In this document: piece after piece, positions 49,581 through 57,818 of the stretch | How the letters are laid out: every line of letters begins with the position of its first letter | How positions within the stretch are numbered: position 1 is the first letter of the stretch | From: a virus | DNA: 62,525 bases | Virus record (IMG/VR): IMGVR_UViG_3300032224_000950 | Location: 1-62,525 of that record | Reading direction: 5' to 3' (one strand) | The notes under the pieces: generated by a model | Databases searched by the model: none | Seen by the model: the letters and a program-made list of their open reading frames with translations, nothing else | What the model was told of the DNA's origin: nothing | Program-made: the position numbers and the translations under genes

Positions 49581-50213
49581 ATGGCCGATCTAAAACACGT
49601 TGGTAGAATTATTTCTACCAAGCAAAGAGTGTTAGTAGCATATAGAACACTACCAGGCGAGGCATCTTCATGCTTGGTTATTCCAACCGATAGCTTATCT
49701 GATTCATATCATAATTCTATCATCAATCTAGTAGAAGGTCAAGCATCACAGGATGCATATGAATTTGCCGAGGTTCTAATGCGTTCAACATTTACTGATG
49801 GCAATAATATGTTAAAGTGGTTACACTCATCTGGATTACTTCTTAAGATGGGCACAAGTTCTATTGAGCTTGTTCCAAACCCATCGACTACTATACAATT
49901 AAGTGAGCTTAATCAGATTATTGCAGAACAACGTGGTATCTCAGTTGATGATCTAGCTGTTAGACCCGATTCAGGATCAACACCGGAAAATCAAAAAGCA
50001 GAAAGTGTTATTGAAGAAAAGAAAAAAGCAAAATCTGAAGCTACTCCAAGTGCAACTTTTATCGAATCGACTGATGTAGTTGATCCAGGATCAAATGCAA
50101 CACCCGAAGCAACTGCAAAATTCTATCGTAGTCAAGCAGATAAACTAGCTAAAGAGGCGGCAGCATTCCGTCGTAAAGCTGAGGAGTTGGTTCCGACCAA
50201 AAAAGCTAAGTAA
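49581..50213 (+). CDS. Unknown protein with helical Ala/Lys/Glu-rich C-terminus
   Basis: The 210-residue protein has an N-terminal domain (about 1-115; HVGRIISTKQRVLVAYRTLPGE, SCLVIPTDSLSD) that looks folded and strand-rich. The C-terminal half (KAESVIEEKKKAKSEATPSATF, DKLAKEAAAFRRKAEEL) is a coiled-coil or disordered tail. No family is recognised. It is linked to its neighbours by a TAATG overlap. Confidence 0.55.
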   Translation: MADLKHVGRIISTKQRVLVAYRTLPGEASSCLVIPTDSLSDSYHNSIINLVEGQASQDAYEFAEVLMRSTFTDGNNMLKWLHSSGLLLKMGTSSIELVPNPSTTIQLSELNQIIAEQRGISVDDLAVRPDSGSTPENQKAESVIEEKKKAKSEATPSATFIESTDVVDPGSNATPEATAKFYRSQADKLAKEAAAFRRKAEELVPTKKAK

Positions 50214-50533
50214 TGACCAAATCGGGAAAAATACTTCCCAAGGATGTCATTGCGTGTTGGCCGGAGGTATTTGGTGAGGTTGAACTTAATGTGATGCCTC
50301 TCAAATATTTACATACCGTCTTGGTCAATTTTAAAGATGGCAAAACTTGGGAAATAAAAATAACAGCTAAGACCAAGAAAGAAGGATGGGTCGCTTTTGA
50401 AAGAAACTTGTCAGAACTTATCAGAAATTACGAAGATAAAGTTGAAGATGTAGATTTCAAATTAGATACACCTAAAGTTCGTGAAGATATAGAAAAATCT
50501 ACTCAACGTTTTTTAAAGAAAAAGAAGTTATAA
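50213..50533 (+). CDS. Small basic unknown protein
   Basis: The 106-residue basic protein contains MPLKYLHTVLVNFKDGKTWEIKI and a Lys-rich end (STQRFLKKKKL). There is no catalytic motif. The start overlaps the preceding stop. The last codons contain TATAAATA (50529-50536), but only one base separates it from the thyX start, so I do not call a promoter there. Confidence 0.5.
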   Translation: MTKSGKILPKDVIACWPEVFGEVELNVMPLKYLHTVLVNFKDGKTWEIKITAKTKKEGWVAFERNLSELIRNYEDKVEDVDFKLDTPKVREDIEKSTQRFLKKKKL

Positions 50534-50536
50534 ATA

Positions 50537-51205
50537 ATGAATGTTCGACTACTCAGTTACTCCCAGCCTACACAGGAATTCTCAAATCTTGGTATCTCGG
50601 ATGCACAAGAACTCATTGCGTATTGCGCCCGTGTCAGCAATCCCTCCAATCAGCTCAACACAGACACATCCGAAAAACTCATCCGATACCTCATCAAACA
50701 CCAGCACTGGAGCCCACTCGAAATGGTCTCCGCCTGTATCGAAATTACCACAACAAGAGATATTGCACGACAGATCCTCAGACATCGTAGCTTTAGCTTT
50801 CAAGAATTCAGTCAGCGATATGCTGACCCTACTAAAGACTTGTCGTTTGTATTGCGAGAAGCACGACTCCAAGACACAACAAATAGACAGAACAGTATCT
50901 CTACAGGCGATACAGAGCTACAAGCATGGTGGGATGCCAAACAAAAGCTCATCATTGAACATAGTCGCTTAGTCTATCAAGAAGCTATCGAACGTGGTAT
51001 TGCAAAAGAACAGGCTCGTGCTGTACTACCCGAAGGACTTATCGAAAGTCGTTTGTATATGAATGGTACACTACGTAGTTGGATTCACTTTATTGAATTG
51101 CGTAGTGCTAATGGTACACAAAAAGAACACCAAGAAGTTGCTATTGCATGTGCTCAGGTGATAGCCGAGATCTTTCCAATGACCACTGATCTTGTAACCA
51201 GTTAA
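50537..51205 (+). CDS. thyX: Flavin-dependent thymidylate synthase
   Basis: The 222-residue enzyme makes dTMP from dUMP with FAD and methylenetetrahydrofolate. The signature RHRSFSFQEFSQRY (RHR at 82-84, then x7-S at 92) is perfect. The pairing with dCMP deaminase (10992) supplies dUMP. It is normal in length for ThyX (about 220-250). The 3' end overlaps the minus-strand gene at 51141 by 65 bases, and a terminator lies just after the stop. Confidence 0.95.
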   Translation: MNVRLLSYSQPTQEFSNLGISDAQELIAYCARVSNPSNQLNTDTSEKLIRYLIKHQHWSPLEMVSACIEITTTRDIARQILRHRSFSFQEFSQRYADPTKDLSFVLREARLQDTTNRQNSISTGDTELQAWWDAKQKLIIEHSRLVYQEAIERGIAKEQARAVLPEGLIESRLYMNGTLRSWIHFIELRSANGTQKEHQEVAIACAQVIAEIFPMTTDLVTS

Positions 51206-51833
51206 AATCGTTTATCTTACACAATGCCTCTTTATTAGAGGCATTTTTTTCACCGTATACTCGACCTGCAAGTGCGCCCAAATAAGCATAAAATCCATAA
51301 GGGGCAGTATCAATTAATTTGCACCATACATCTAATCTCTCTAAAGATTCTCGGTTATTAATTACTACTAATTTACAACATTCTCTAAATGCACTACGCC
51401 ACGTGCTAAATGCATCTGTATTAAATGCTGTAATATTACTAACTGATTCCATTGCTTTAAATTTACTACTAATACTCATAGTCATGTCTGTTGTATTAGT
51501 ATCTATGTTTATAGTTAATTGTTTCGGTAACAGTTTCACTCCACCATATCCATAACTTAAACTGTTAATCGGATTGATACTACGCCATACATGAACTACA
51601 TCCAGATCCCATTCAGGTACACTGTAATCAAATTTAAAGTCATTAAGTATAACAGCATCACCGTCTACTACCCAAAACATTTTAGTAAATGATTTTTTGG
51701 CAGCGGCAATATGAGCTTGATGTATTCCCTTAACTCCGTGTACACGTTTAGCTAAAGGAAACCGTGCTTTTAAACTAGCAAAGTTATCATCTGCATCCGA
51801 CTCTTGGTAACTAATAAAGACTATATCATACAC
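51141..51833 (-). CDS. Glycosyltransferase-like protein A
   Basis: The 230-residue protein begins YDIVFISYQESDADDNFASLK and carries WVVDGDAVILNDF, a DxD-like motif. The partner at 51826-52719 has the same plan (IIFLSYDEPNAEKNYADLS, VTVDADNIVDP). Such proteins resemble the GT2-type glycosyltransferases seen in aquatic T4-like phages; the acceptor is unknown. The C-terminal third runs across the thyX terminator and overlaps thyX by 65 bases. It is the last gene of the minus-strand operon. Confidence 0.6.
   Translation of the reverse strand: MYDIVFISYQESDADDNFASLKARFPLAKRVHGVKGIHQAHIAAAKKSFTKMFWVVDGDAVILNDFKFDYSVPEWDLDVVHVWRSINPINSLSYGYGGVKLLPKQLTINIDTNTTDMTMSISSKFKAMESVSNITAFNTDAFSTWRSAFRECCKLVVINNRESLERLDVWCKLIDTAPYGFYAYLGALAGRVYGEKNASNKEALCKINDFNWLQDQWSLERSRLSPEHMQ
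51223..51250 (+). terminator. Intrinsic terminator of thyX, inside the opposite gene
   Basis: AATGCCTC (51223-51230) and GAGGCATT (51238-51245) form an 8-bp stem with a 7-base loop, followed by T to 51250. It lies within the coding sequence of the opposing minus-strand gene, where it encodes NASNKEA. Confidence 0.8.
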
Positions 51834-52719
51834 GTTTGCGAATTATCCTTGGGGTATTTTGATAAACAGTTTTAAAGAATTTACTACCTGCTGGGTCCAA
51901 ATTAGCGATTTCTAGTCCGCACTTATCTTTAAGTTCTTTAGCCAGAAAATTAATATGTGCTGTAGTATCTTCTGGATCTTTGCCATCATGCTGTCTTTTC
52001 CAATGATCGGTTAGATATTCAAAATCACGCACATTGGCATAATCCCAATCTGTACAATTAGTTAAATAGGCGCCTTCTCTAGCTCCTAGAATTGACCATA
52101 TACCGTTTTCAACATCTGTACCTACCGAGGACCAAATAAGCAATCTATGATAATTTTGCCACCAGATCGATTTAAGATCTTTTATCCTTGCACCTTGATC
52201 TAATGACATTTTTACACCTTCACGGAAGCCTGCTCTCCATGCTTGGAACGGTGTTGCATTAGTAAAGCTCTCTGAGTAATTTTCGTTAAACTGATAATAA
52301 CGATCATCAAAACAAAATTCTACTTTACCTTTTAAATCTGTAGGATCCGAGTTTTCATGAGTTCGCATTTCATTAACGAATTTGCGTGTCCATAATTTAA
52401 GGCCGCCATTGCCGTACATAAGTCCATTAACATGAACTCGACCGCACCAGCTGAAGACATTTTCGCTAGTTAGTCCGAGTGCGGATAAATCAATTTCTAC
52501 TTCTAAAAATTTAGGGTCAACAATATTGTCTGCATCTACAGTGACAAAATATTCTGTATCGCTTAATGCGGCGCATGCTTTGTGTGCGGCATCACTGCCT
52601 TTAATTCCGTGAATACGTTTAGCCCACGGTACTTTAGCACTTAAATCTGCATAATTTTTTTCTGCATTTGGTTCGTCATAACTTAGGAAAATAATATCCT
52701 GTTCTATAATTTTAATCAT
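51826..52719 (-). CDS. Glycosyltransferase-like protein B
   Basis: The 297-residue protein is a longer paralogue of 51141-51833. It shares the start DIIFLSYDEPNAEKNYADL, the RIHGIKG box and a DxD-like VDADN. The C-terminal half (GTDVENGIWSILGAREGAYLTN) is not found in the shorter copy. Both are expressed together with the two GT8-like genes upstream. A role in sugar decoration of phage DNA, virion or host surface is possible. It overlaps the next gene upstream by 8 bases. Confidence 0.65.
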   Translation of the reverse strand: MIKIIEQDIIFLSYDEPNAEKNYADLSAKVPWAKRIHGIKGSDAAHKACAALSDTEYFVTVDADNIVDPKFLEVEIDLSALGLTSENVFSWCGRVHVNGLMYGNGGLKLWTRKFVNEMRTHENSDPTDLKGKVEFCFDDRYYQFNENYSESFTNATPFQAWRAGFREGVKMSLDQGARIKDLKSIWWQNYHRLLIWSSVGTDVENGIWSILGAREGAYLTNCTDWDYANVRDFEYLTDHWKRQHDGKDPEDTTAHINFLAKELKDKCGLEIANLDPAGSKFFKTVYQNTPRIIRKRV

Positions 52720-53302
52720 TTATTTTTAATCCATAACTTTGAAATACTATCGTCGACGCTATTGAAATTTTATCTATATTTTTTTCTATCTGTGATTTAA
52801 ATGGTTTCTTTATATTATCAAATGTAACTAAATCTTGCATACTAATAAAAATAGTTCTAATTAAAAAATCAAAATCATTTGATAACATAACAAAAAATGG
52901 TAGTACATCAGATGTAACATTATCTTCTATACGTTTTTTACAGTTATCTGATAAGGAAAATATCCACCATTCATTTTCCTTATCCCACGTAACAACTAGC
53001 TCAGTATCTTTAGTCGGTATATCTGAAATCCATTCAAAAATGTTATTCTTAAAAGCGTAGCCTTTATCAGCTTTAGGAGCAAGTGCTAATACTGTTTTAT
53101 TATCAATGGTTCTAATATAACCTATGAGATAATCAGAAAATTTTTCGTGTCCATATAAAAATTTATCATGATCTTCTTGAGTTATTTCAATTCTATTATC
53201 ATATACATTACTAACTTCGTTTCCAATGGAATATATCTCACCAGTCTTTTTATCATAGTGAGCATAAAATTTAGACTGCACAAATTTAGGTTTACGAGCC
53301 AT
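52712..53302 (-). CDS. Unknown protein in the glycosyltransferase operon
   Basis: The 196-residue protein has a basic start (MARKPKFVQSKFYAHYDKKTGEIYSIGNEVS). It has strand-rich segments with WISDIPTKDTELVVTWDKENEWW and a helical C-terminus. There is no recognised domain and no membrane segment. Overlaps of about 8-11 bases with the genes on both sides place it in one operon, between the two kinds of glycosyltransferases. It could be an accessory protein. Confidence 0.5.
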   Translation of the reverse strand: MARKPKFVQSKFYAHYDKKTGEIYSIGNEVSNVYDNRIEITQEDHDKFLYGHEKFSDYLIGYIRTIDNKTVLALAPKADKGYAFKNNIFEWISDIPTKDTELVVTWDKENEWWIFSLSDNCKKRIEDNVTSDVLPFFVMLSNDFDFLIRTIFISMQDLVTFDNIKKPFKSQIEKNIDKISIASTIVFQSYGLKIND

Positions 53303-54131
53303 TACATAAATCCTCTAATTTTGATAAGATTTTTTTAGAGATAAAGTTTTTTTCTACATAATGAAATAGCTTAGTTTGTTTGATATTACCAACAACTAGA
53401 TTTGCTTTTGAATTAAGTACAAATGGTACAGTATCTTGCCAGCTTACTGGAATAGGTGACCATCCTTGTACGGGAGTTTTCATATGGACAAAATCTAAAG
53501 GGCTACAATTATCTAATGCAATTTCATGCATTCCAGATATTTCAATAGCGATAGCAACTGCTAGATCCATACTTAACCAATTTTGATATTCGACTGGAGC
53601 AAACTGCGAGTAACACCATTCCCAATTATTACAAACAAATTCTAATACTTTATAAAATTCATGAGAGCTCGGTCTCTTTTTAAAATAATGTAAAGCGAAA
53701 TATGGGTTAGTTAATTTGTTTTCTATAAATGCTTTTCTGTGATATGTATCATTAACAGTTTCTAATTTGTAATTTTTAATCCTATTACAAAATTTAATAT
53801 CATAGTTACTACAATAATCCCACCATATACTAATATCATCTAATAATAGCATATCTGAATCTAACACAATAGTTTCTTCGTATGGACTTGCATGATATAA
53901 TTTCCAGCGATGCTCTCCTGCTAAACTTGAAGTAATGTCAGTAGTCCAAGGAATCGGAATAATTTGATCAAAAACTTTTTGATATTTTTTAGGAACTAAA
54001 TTATTAGTCATTAATGAAACTTTAGATACAGTTTTTTGGCTAATTACAATACTTAATGCTAACGCATATGCCTGTGTAATATAATCTACTGTATCAGTAT
54101 TTTGTGCAAATAATAAGAATCCTTTAGACAC
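53292..54131 (-). CDS. GT8-like glycosyltransferase
   Basis: The 279-residue protein has the GT-A type 8 pattern: an N-terminal AQNTDTVDYITQAYALALS, then PYEETIVLDSDMLLLDDIS with the DxD metal motif (DSD). A later HMKTPVQGW has conserved His/Gly-type acceptor-site residues. It is a close relative of the gene upstream (54124-54972), which also has FAQNNNTIDYVKLAI and TLVIDSDYL. The two overlap by 8 bases. Donor and acceptor sugars cannot be inferred. Confidence 0.65.
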   Translation of the reverse strand: MSKGFLLFAQNTDTVDYITQAYALALSIVISQKTVSKVSLMTNNLVPKKYQKVFDQIIPIPWTTDITSSLAGEHRWKLYHASPYEETIVLDSDMLLLDDISIWWDYCSNYDIKFCNRIKNYKLETVNDTYHRKAFIENKLTNPYFALHYFKKRPSSHEFYKVLEFVCNNWEWCYSQFAPVEYQNWLSMDLAVAIAIEISGMHEIALDNCSPLDFVHMKTPVQGWSPIPVSWQDTVPFVLNSKANLVVGNIKQTKLFHYVEKNFISKKILSKLEDLCNGS

Positions 54132-54972
54132 CTAAACCTCCATCGATGTATCGACTAAGACTTAATTTATTCATTACATGCATATCAATTCCCGAAGTTT
54201 TTGATGCTATATACTCACCCGGATGATTTTGTTTTTCTAATAAAAAATGTAATTTATTATCATCTATTTTTATTAAAAAATCCTTGTCAGTAATGTATGA
54301 CATTGTTCCTGGAAGATCTATTGCAAATCCTCCCGCAGATTTTTCATTCATTATATGTATAGCTATGCTAAACGCAAAATCGTTTCTAAAAATATTATTT
54401 TCAATACTGTACAAGTTCCTAAAATATAACCAATTAGTTTTAATGTATGAAACTAAATTAAAAAAACTTTCCGTTATGGAATTTTTATTAAAGATAAAAA
54501 CAGTAGCCCAATAAAATGGAATACTGTATTGATTAATGCGTTTGAACTCACTAGTGTTTCTCCATCCGGCGAGGTCAAAACTATTTCGATATATTTGAAA
54601 ATCGTATTCATTATCTAATGCCGGAACTAATACATTTGAATTTATTAAGTAGTCGCTATCAATAACTAACGTCCTGTCATACGGTGTAAGATTATAAACA
54701 CTACTTCTAGTTTGATTCTTCCAATCTAGTCGTTGTGAAGATAACGTCCCATCATGAAAATATTTCTTTTGTATTGCTATATCAACCGGAATTTCAATAA
54801 TTTGATCAAACGGGTTATCAGGATACATTTTTTGTACCCAATCTTTAGAATCAGTAATTAAGCTAACTGGGATACTTAGATGTTGTTTAATTTTATTAGC
54901 AGAAAAAATTGCTAATTTAACATAGTCGATAGTATTGTTATTTTGAGCGAAAATTACAGAACCGATATTCAT
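54124..54972 (-). CDS. GT8-like glycosyltransferase paralogue
   Basis: The 282-residue protein shares the N-terminal AQNNNTIDYVKLAIFSANK layout, the DxD motif (TLVIDSDYLI) and the C-terminal MHVMNKLSLSRYIDGG with the neighbouring 53292-54131 protein, indicating tandem duplication. DSD should bind the metal-sugar donor. It is the second gene of the operon from the promoter at 55340-55368. Which surface it modifies is unknown. Confidence 0.6.
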   Translation of the reverse strand: MNIGSVIFAQNNNTIDYVKLAIFSANKIKQHLSIPVSLITDSKDWVQKMYPDNPFDQIIEIPVDIAIQKKYFHDGTLSSQRLDWKNQTRSSVYNLTPYDRTLVIDSDYLINSNVLVPALDNEYDFQIYRNSFDLAGWRNTSEFKRINQYSIPFYWATVFIFNKNSITESFFNLVSYIKTNWLYFRNLYSIENNIFRNDFAFSIAIHIMNEKSAGGFAIDLPGTMSYITDKDFLIKIDDNKLHFLLEKQNHPGEYIASKTSGIDMHVMNKLSLSRYIDGGLGV

Positions 54973-55319
54973 AGCTCAACTATATCTGAAATTTTTCTTT
55001 TGCTTTTTAGCTCTGTGAATTTAACAGAGTAATCATTTGTTGCTTCGAAATACTTTGATGTTATCTCATCAAAAAACTTTTGAACGTCATTTATTGTTAC
55101 AGGAAAACTGTTGGTATCTAAAAAAGCAACATCGTCCACGTGTCCTAAGTCTAAAACAGTTTTTACAAAATTAATTAATTCTGGAGTTATTTTAAATGTG
55201 GCTCCATTAATATAATACATTAATTTTTGATTGTATTCTTCTAATATTATTCTGCGTTGATTTGATAGTGTAGCCATATAATTGGCTACTGCAAACGCCT
55301 TTTCAATCTTTTCGTCCAT
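54969..55319 (-). CDS. Small conserved-type phage protein, unknown
   Basis: The 116-residue protein begins MDEKIEKAFAVANYMATLSNQRRIILEEY, then has KITPELINFVKTVLDLGH. It is helical with an acidic C-terminal end. I believe similar proteins occur beside fibre and glycosyltransferase genes in aquatic T4-like phages. It is the first gene of the operon and overlaps the next by ATGA on the minus strand. Confidence 0.6.
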   Translation of the reverse strand: MDEKIEKAFAVANYMATLSNQRRIILEEYNQKLMYYINGATFKITPELINFVKTVLDLGHVDDVAFLDTNSFPVTINDVQKFFDEITSKYFEATNDYSVKFTELKSKRKISDIVEL

Positions 55320-55339
55320 AGATAACTCCGTAATGTATT

Positions 55340-55368
55340 ATGATACACTACAGTAGTTATCTTGTCAA
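55340..55368 (-). promoter_or_regulatory. Sigma70-type promoter for the glycosyltransferase operon
   Basis: On the minus strand TTGACA (55368-55363), a 17-base spacer and TATCAT (55345-55340). The spacer holds a perfect 11-base inverted repeat (ACTAC/GTAGT, 55347-55357). Transcription would begin about 7 bases past the -10 and enter the gene starting at 55319. Confidence 0.75.
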
Positions 55369-55380
55369 CTAGTTAGGGGA

Positions 55381-56268
55381 TTAAGGTCCTGAAGAACTTG
55401 CAGTAGGTGCTGTAATTGAAACATTTGCACCGGATGGTCGGTAACCTTGAACTAGACTTGTAAGAGTACCAGTTATATCCTCATCAACACCAAACCCGCC
55501 TGGGGCTGATTGATCTTGAAATTGTATGCTAAATGTGACCACTGAACCAGTACCGTTTACATTAGCATAAATGTCATATTGATTTGGACTGTATGTGGGC
55601 TGTTCAGTTAATTTTTGGAATATTAATTGTGCGCTAGTTGTTAATTGCTGGTAACCAATCGCCGTAGTTGTTACCCCAGTTCCGCTACCCGTATTAGTTG
55701 TACCGTTATATGTCATCTTAACAGTCCCCATGTTATTCAACATGGTTTGCCAACTGTTATTTTTTAAATTACTAGTATCAGGTGCTTCACTTCCTGATAT
55801 TTGTATATTTCCGCCAGCATTAAAAAATGATCTAGCAGTATTAGCATCAGCAAATGTTAGAATAACTGTATGTGTAATAGTTCCGTTCCAGGCTGCTGTT
55901 CGAGTGCCTGTAGCATAAGTTTCCAATGTAGCTTGACCAGACGGTGGTGTAACTAATCTGTTTGTATCAATGGTATTAACATATGTTTGATATGCCGCTC
56001 TGTCACTTTCTTTAATAGTAGTACTAGTAGTAGGATATGTTAAATTACCAGTTTCGTTTGCACCTGTTTGATGTCCTCGAGCAGAGATCAAATCAGTGTA
56101 TAAATTTTGCCATTGCACAGCGGTAATTTTTTGATTTACTGATACTTGGCTACTTAGAACAGTTTGATTGTAGCCGTAGGTACCAGAACCTACACCTAAA
56201 ACTTGTGAAATTTTAGATTGTATGTTATTATAATCTAATGCTAATATATTAGTTCCTACGCCTGCCAT
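55381..56268 (-). CDS. Virion fibre or tail-associated protein
   Basis: The 295-residue protein begins MAGVGTNILALDYNNIQSKI and is Thr/Ser/Asn-rich with a FADANTARSFFNAGGNIQISG segment. Composition and location beside the other fibre genes suggest a structural role; the QYDIYANVNGTG segment has a beta type. A late promoter (AATAAATA) is 23 bases upstream on the minus strand. No known domain is recognised. Confidence 0.6.
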   Translation of the reverse strand: MAGVGTNILALDYNNIQSKISQVLGVGSGTYGYNQTVLSSQVSVNQKITAVQWQNLYTDLISARGHQTGANETGNLTYPTTSTTIKESDRAAYQTYVNTIDTNRLVTPPSGQATLETYATGTRTAAWNGTITHTVILTFADANTARSFFNAGGNIQISGSEAPDTSNLKNNSWQTMLNNMGTVKMTYNGTTNTGSGTGVTTTAIGYQQLTTSAQLIFQKLTEQPTYSPNQYDIYANVNGTGSVVTFSIQFQDQSAPGGFGVDEDITGTLTSLVQGYRPSGANVSITAPTASSSGP

Positions 56269-56290
56269 TCTGTGTCCTTTTCTAGTTGTC

Positions 56291-56298
56291 TATTTATT
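56291..56298 (-). promoter_or_regulatory. T4-type late promoter
   Basis: AATAAATA on the minus strand lies 23 bases upstream of the start at 56268. It matches the last seven bases of TATAAATA. Confidence 0.6.
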
Positions 56299-56300
56299 TT

Positions 56301-57776
56301 TTATAAGATCACACATTCAACAAGTTTGATACTTGTATCGTCATTTGATTCTAGTGCAATAGCAAATACACCGTTTGCATGAGGCGCAGCCATTACTGCA
56401 CAGCCATTATCTGATGCAATTAATTCATCACCTTTCTTAATACTTCCAATTACTTTAACTGGAATGCGACCTTTTAGTGCAACAACTGTTCCGCCTTCTA
56501 AGTCTTTATTCATTAAATATGCTGGATTTGCAGATACTGCTCCAATTGCACGTTTACCCCATGTACTGGCAGTAATTTCTTTTTCTCCGCCGACTACTAC
56601 AACAGTACCAACTTCATATTCGGAATCTGCAAGATAAAGTTCGGCTAAGTCAGCATAATTAGCCGCTGAGGCGATTCCTGAAAATATAGTTGCTGTTAAA
56701 TTACCAGATGCATCACGGGTAGCAATAGTATTTGCGGTTGCAGAAGTTGATGCTGTTCTGTAATTTCCGCCAACGTTTAATGCATCAGCTTGCTGTGATG
56801 TACCATAATAATAGTTAGCATAAACATTATTCCATTGCAATCCGCTTGAACCTAAGTTGCTTGTTAGTGTAACACCTGGAAGTACATCAGCACCTACAAG
56901 TTGTAATGGATACTTAGTTGTTGAGCTGACTGTAGTTTGGAACTGAATTGTGCTGTTAACTTGGTTGGCAATAGTCGGTGTTGATGCACCTTGATTAAAG
57001 ACTGCTAATCGAGCAATCGGATTGCCTACTGTAAAACCGACATCACCGAAGTTAACTTGTGATGAAAATTGCGGAGCACCTGTTGATTGAACAAAATTAC
57101 TAGCACTTAATCCACCTAACCTATCAGCATTAGTAGCTGTACCATAGAATCTATGGCTACTTGTTGTTTGACCAGGTTGTGTATTGTTGTTAGTGTAACA
57201 TAGTGTTACACCTTGATGTACTACTGAGAAACCAGTAATAGGATTGATAGTAGCATCAAGTGTGAAATCACTATCTGAACTTACAATAAAAATTACATTA
57301 CCATTGTCAACTGCTTCAATAACAGCATGAGTATTACCTAAAATGTCAGTTAAACTGACGCTACGCATTTGTGTAGTAGCTGATCCTGCTACTGCTTGCG
57401 GTCCAATCAGTGTAAAGCTAGAACCGTTGTAAGCATATAGCTGTTGATTTGTAGAATCGTACCAGAAATCGCCAATTGTTAAACCAGTAGGTGCCGTTGA
57501 TCCAATTTCTGCGCCGCCTGTGGTACGGAACTTGCTTCCATCATAAAATTTTAATTTACTATTACCGCTATCATACCATATTTGTCCAGGTAGTGGTTTT
57601 GGAGGTTGAGTAGTATTTGCAAAATTTTCTAATAGGTATACAAAGTTTTCGTTTTGTACTCCACCGTAGCCTGCATAGTTTTTACCGATCAGTTTAAGAT
57701 CAATAGTAGCATCAATTGTGCCGTCCGCAACTACAGCAATTTGTGTTCCGTTATATCTGTTTATAGTGTATGACAT
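56301..57776 (-). CDS. Fibre protein with YADLAE C-terminal domain
   Basis: The 491-residue protein has an N-terminal module (KLIGKNYAGYGGVQNENFVYLLENFA, then PGQIWYDSGNSKLKFYDGSKF) shared with the next two genes (57819, 59618). A GDFWYDSTNQQLYAYNG repeat and a shaft with HRFYGTATNADRLGG follow. The last about 120 residues (YADLAELYLADSEYEVGTVV ... AYLMNKD) match the domain of the left-edge fibre protein. It is probably a tail fibre that ends in an assembly or host-contact domain. Confidence 0.75.
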   Translation of the reverse strand: MSYTINRYNGTQIAVVADGTIDATIDLKLIGKNYAGYGGVQNENFVYLLENFANTTQPPKPLPGQIWYDSGNSKLKFYDGSKFRTTGGAEIGSTAPTGLTIGDFWYDSTNQQLYAYNGSSFTLIGPQAVAGSATTQMRSVSLTDILGNTHAVIEAVDNGNVIFIVSSDSDFTLDATINPITGFSVVHQGVTLCYTNNNTQPGQTTSSHRFYGTATNADRLGGLSASNFVQSTGAPQFSSQVNFGDVGFTVGNPIARLAVFNQGASTPTIANQVNSTIQFQTTVSSTTKYPLQLVGADVLPGVTLTSNLGSSGLQWNNVYANYYYGTSQQADALNVGGNYRTASTSATANTIATRDASGNLTATIFSGIASAANYADLAELYLADSEYEVGTVVVVGGEKEITASTWGKRAIGAVSANPAYLMNKDLEGGTVVALKGRIPVKVIGSIKKGDELIASDNGCAVMAAPHANGVFAIALESNDDTSIKLVECVIL

Positions 57777-57800
57777 TTCGCCCGTTTCCTTATTCTAGTG

Positions 57801-57808
57801 TATTTATG
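57801..57808 (-). promoter_or_regulatory. T4-type late promoter
   Basis: CATAAATA on the minus strand lies 25 bases upstream of the fibre gene start at 57776. Confidence 0.6.
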
Positions 57809-57818
57809 CTAGTTTGGT

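Noticed and set aside
50529-50536. Perfect TATAAATA late-promoter match
   Set aside because: It overlaps the stop of the preceding gene and lies directly before the thyX ATG, leaving no room for a transcript start and ribosome site.
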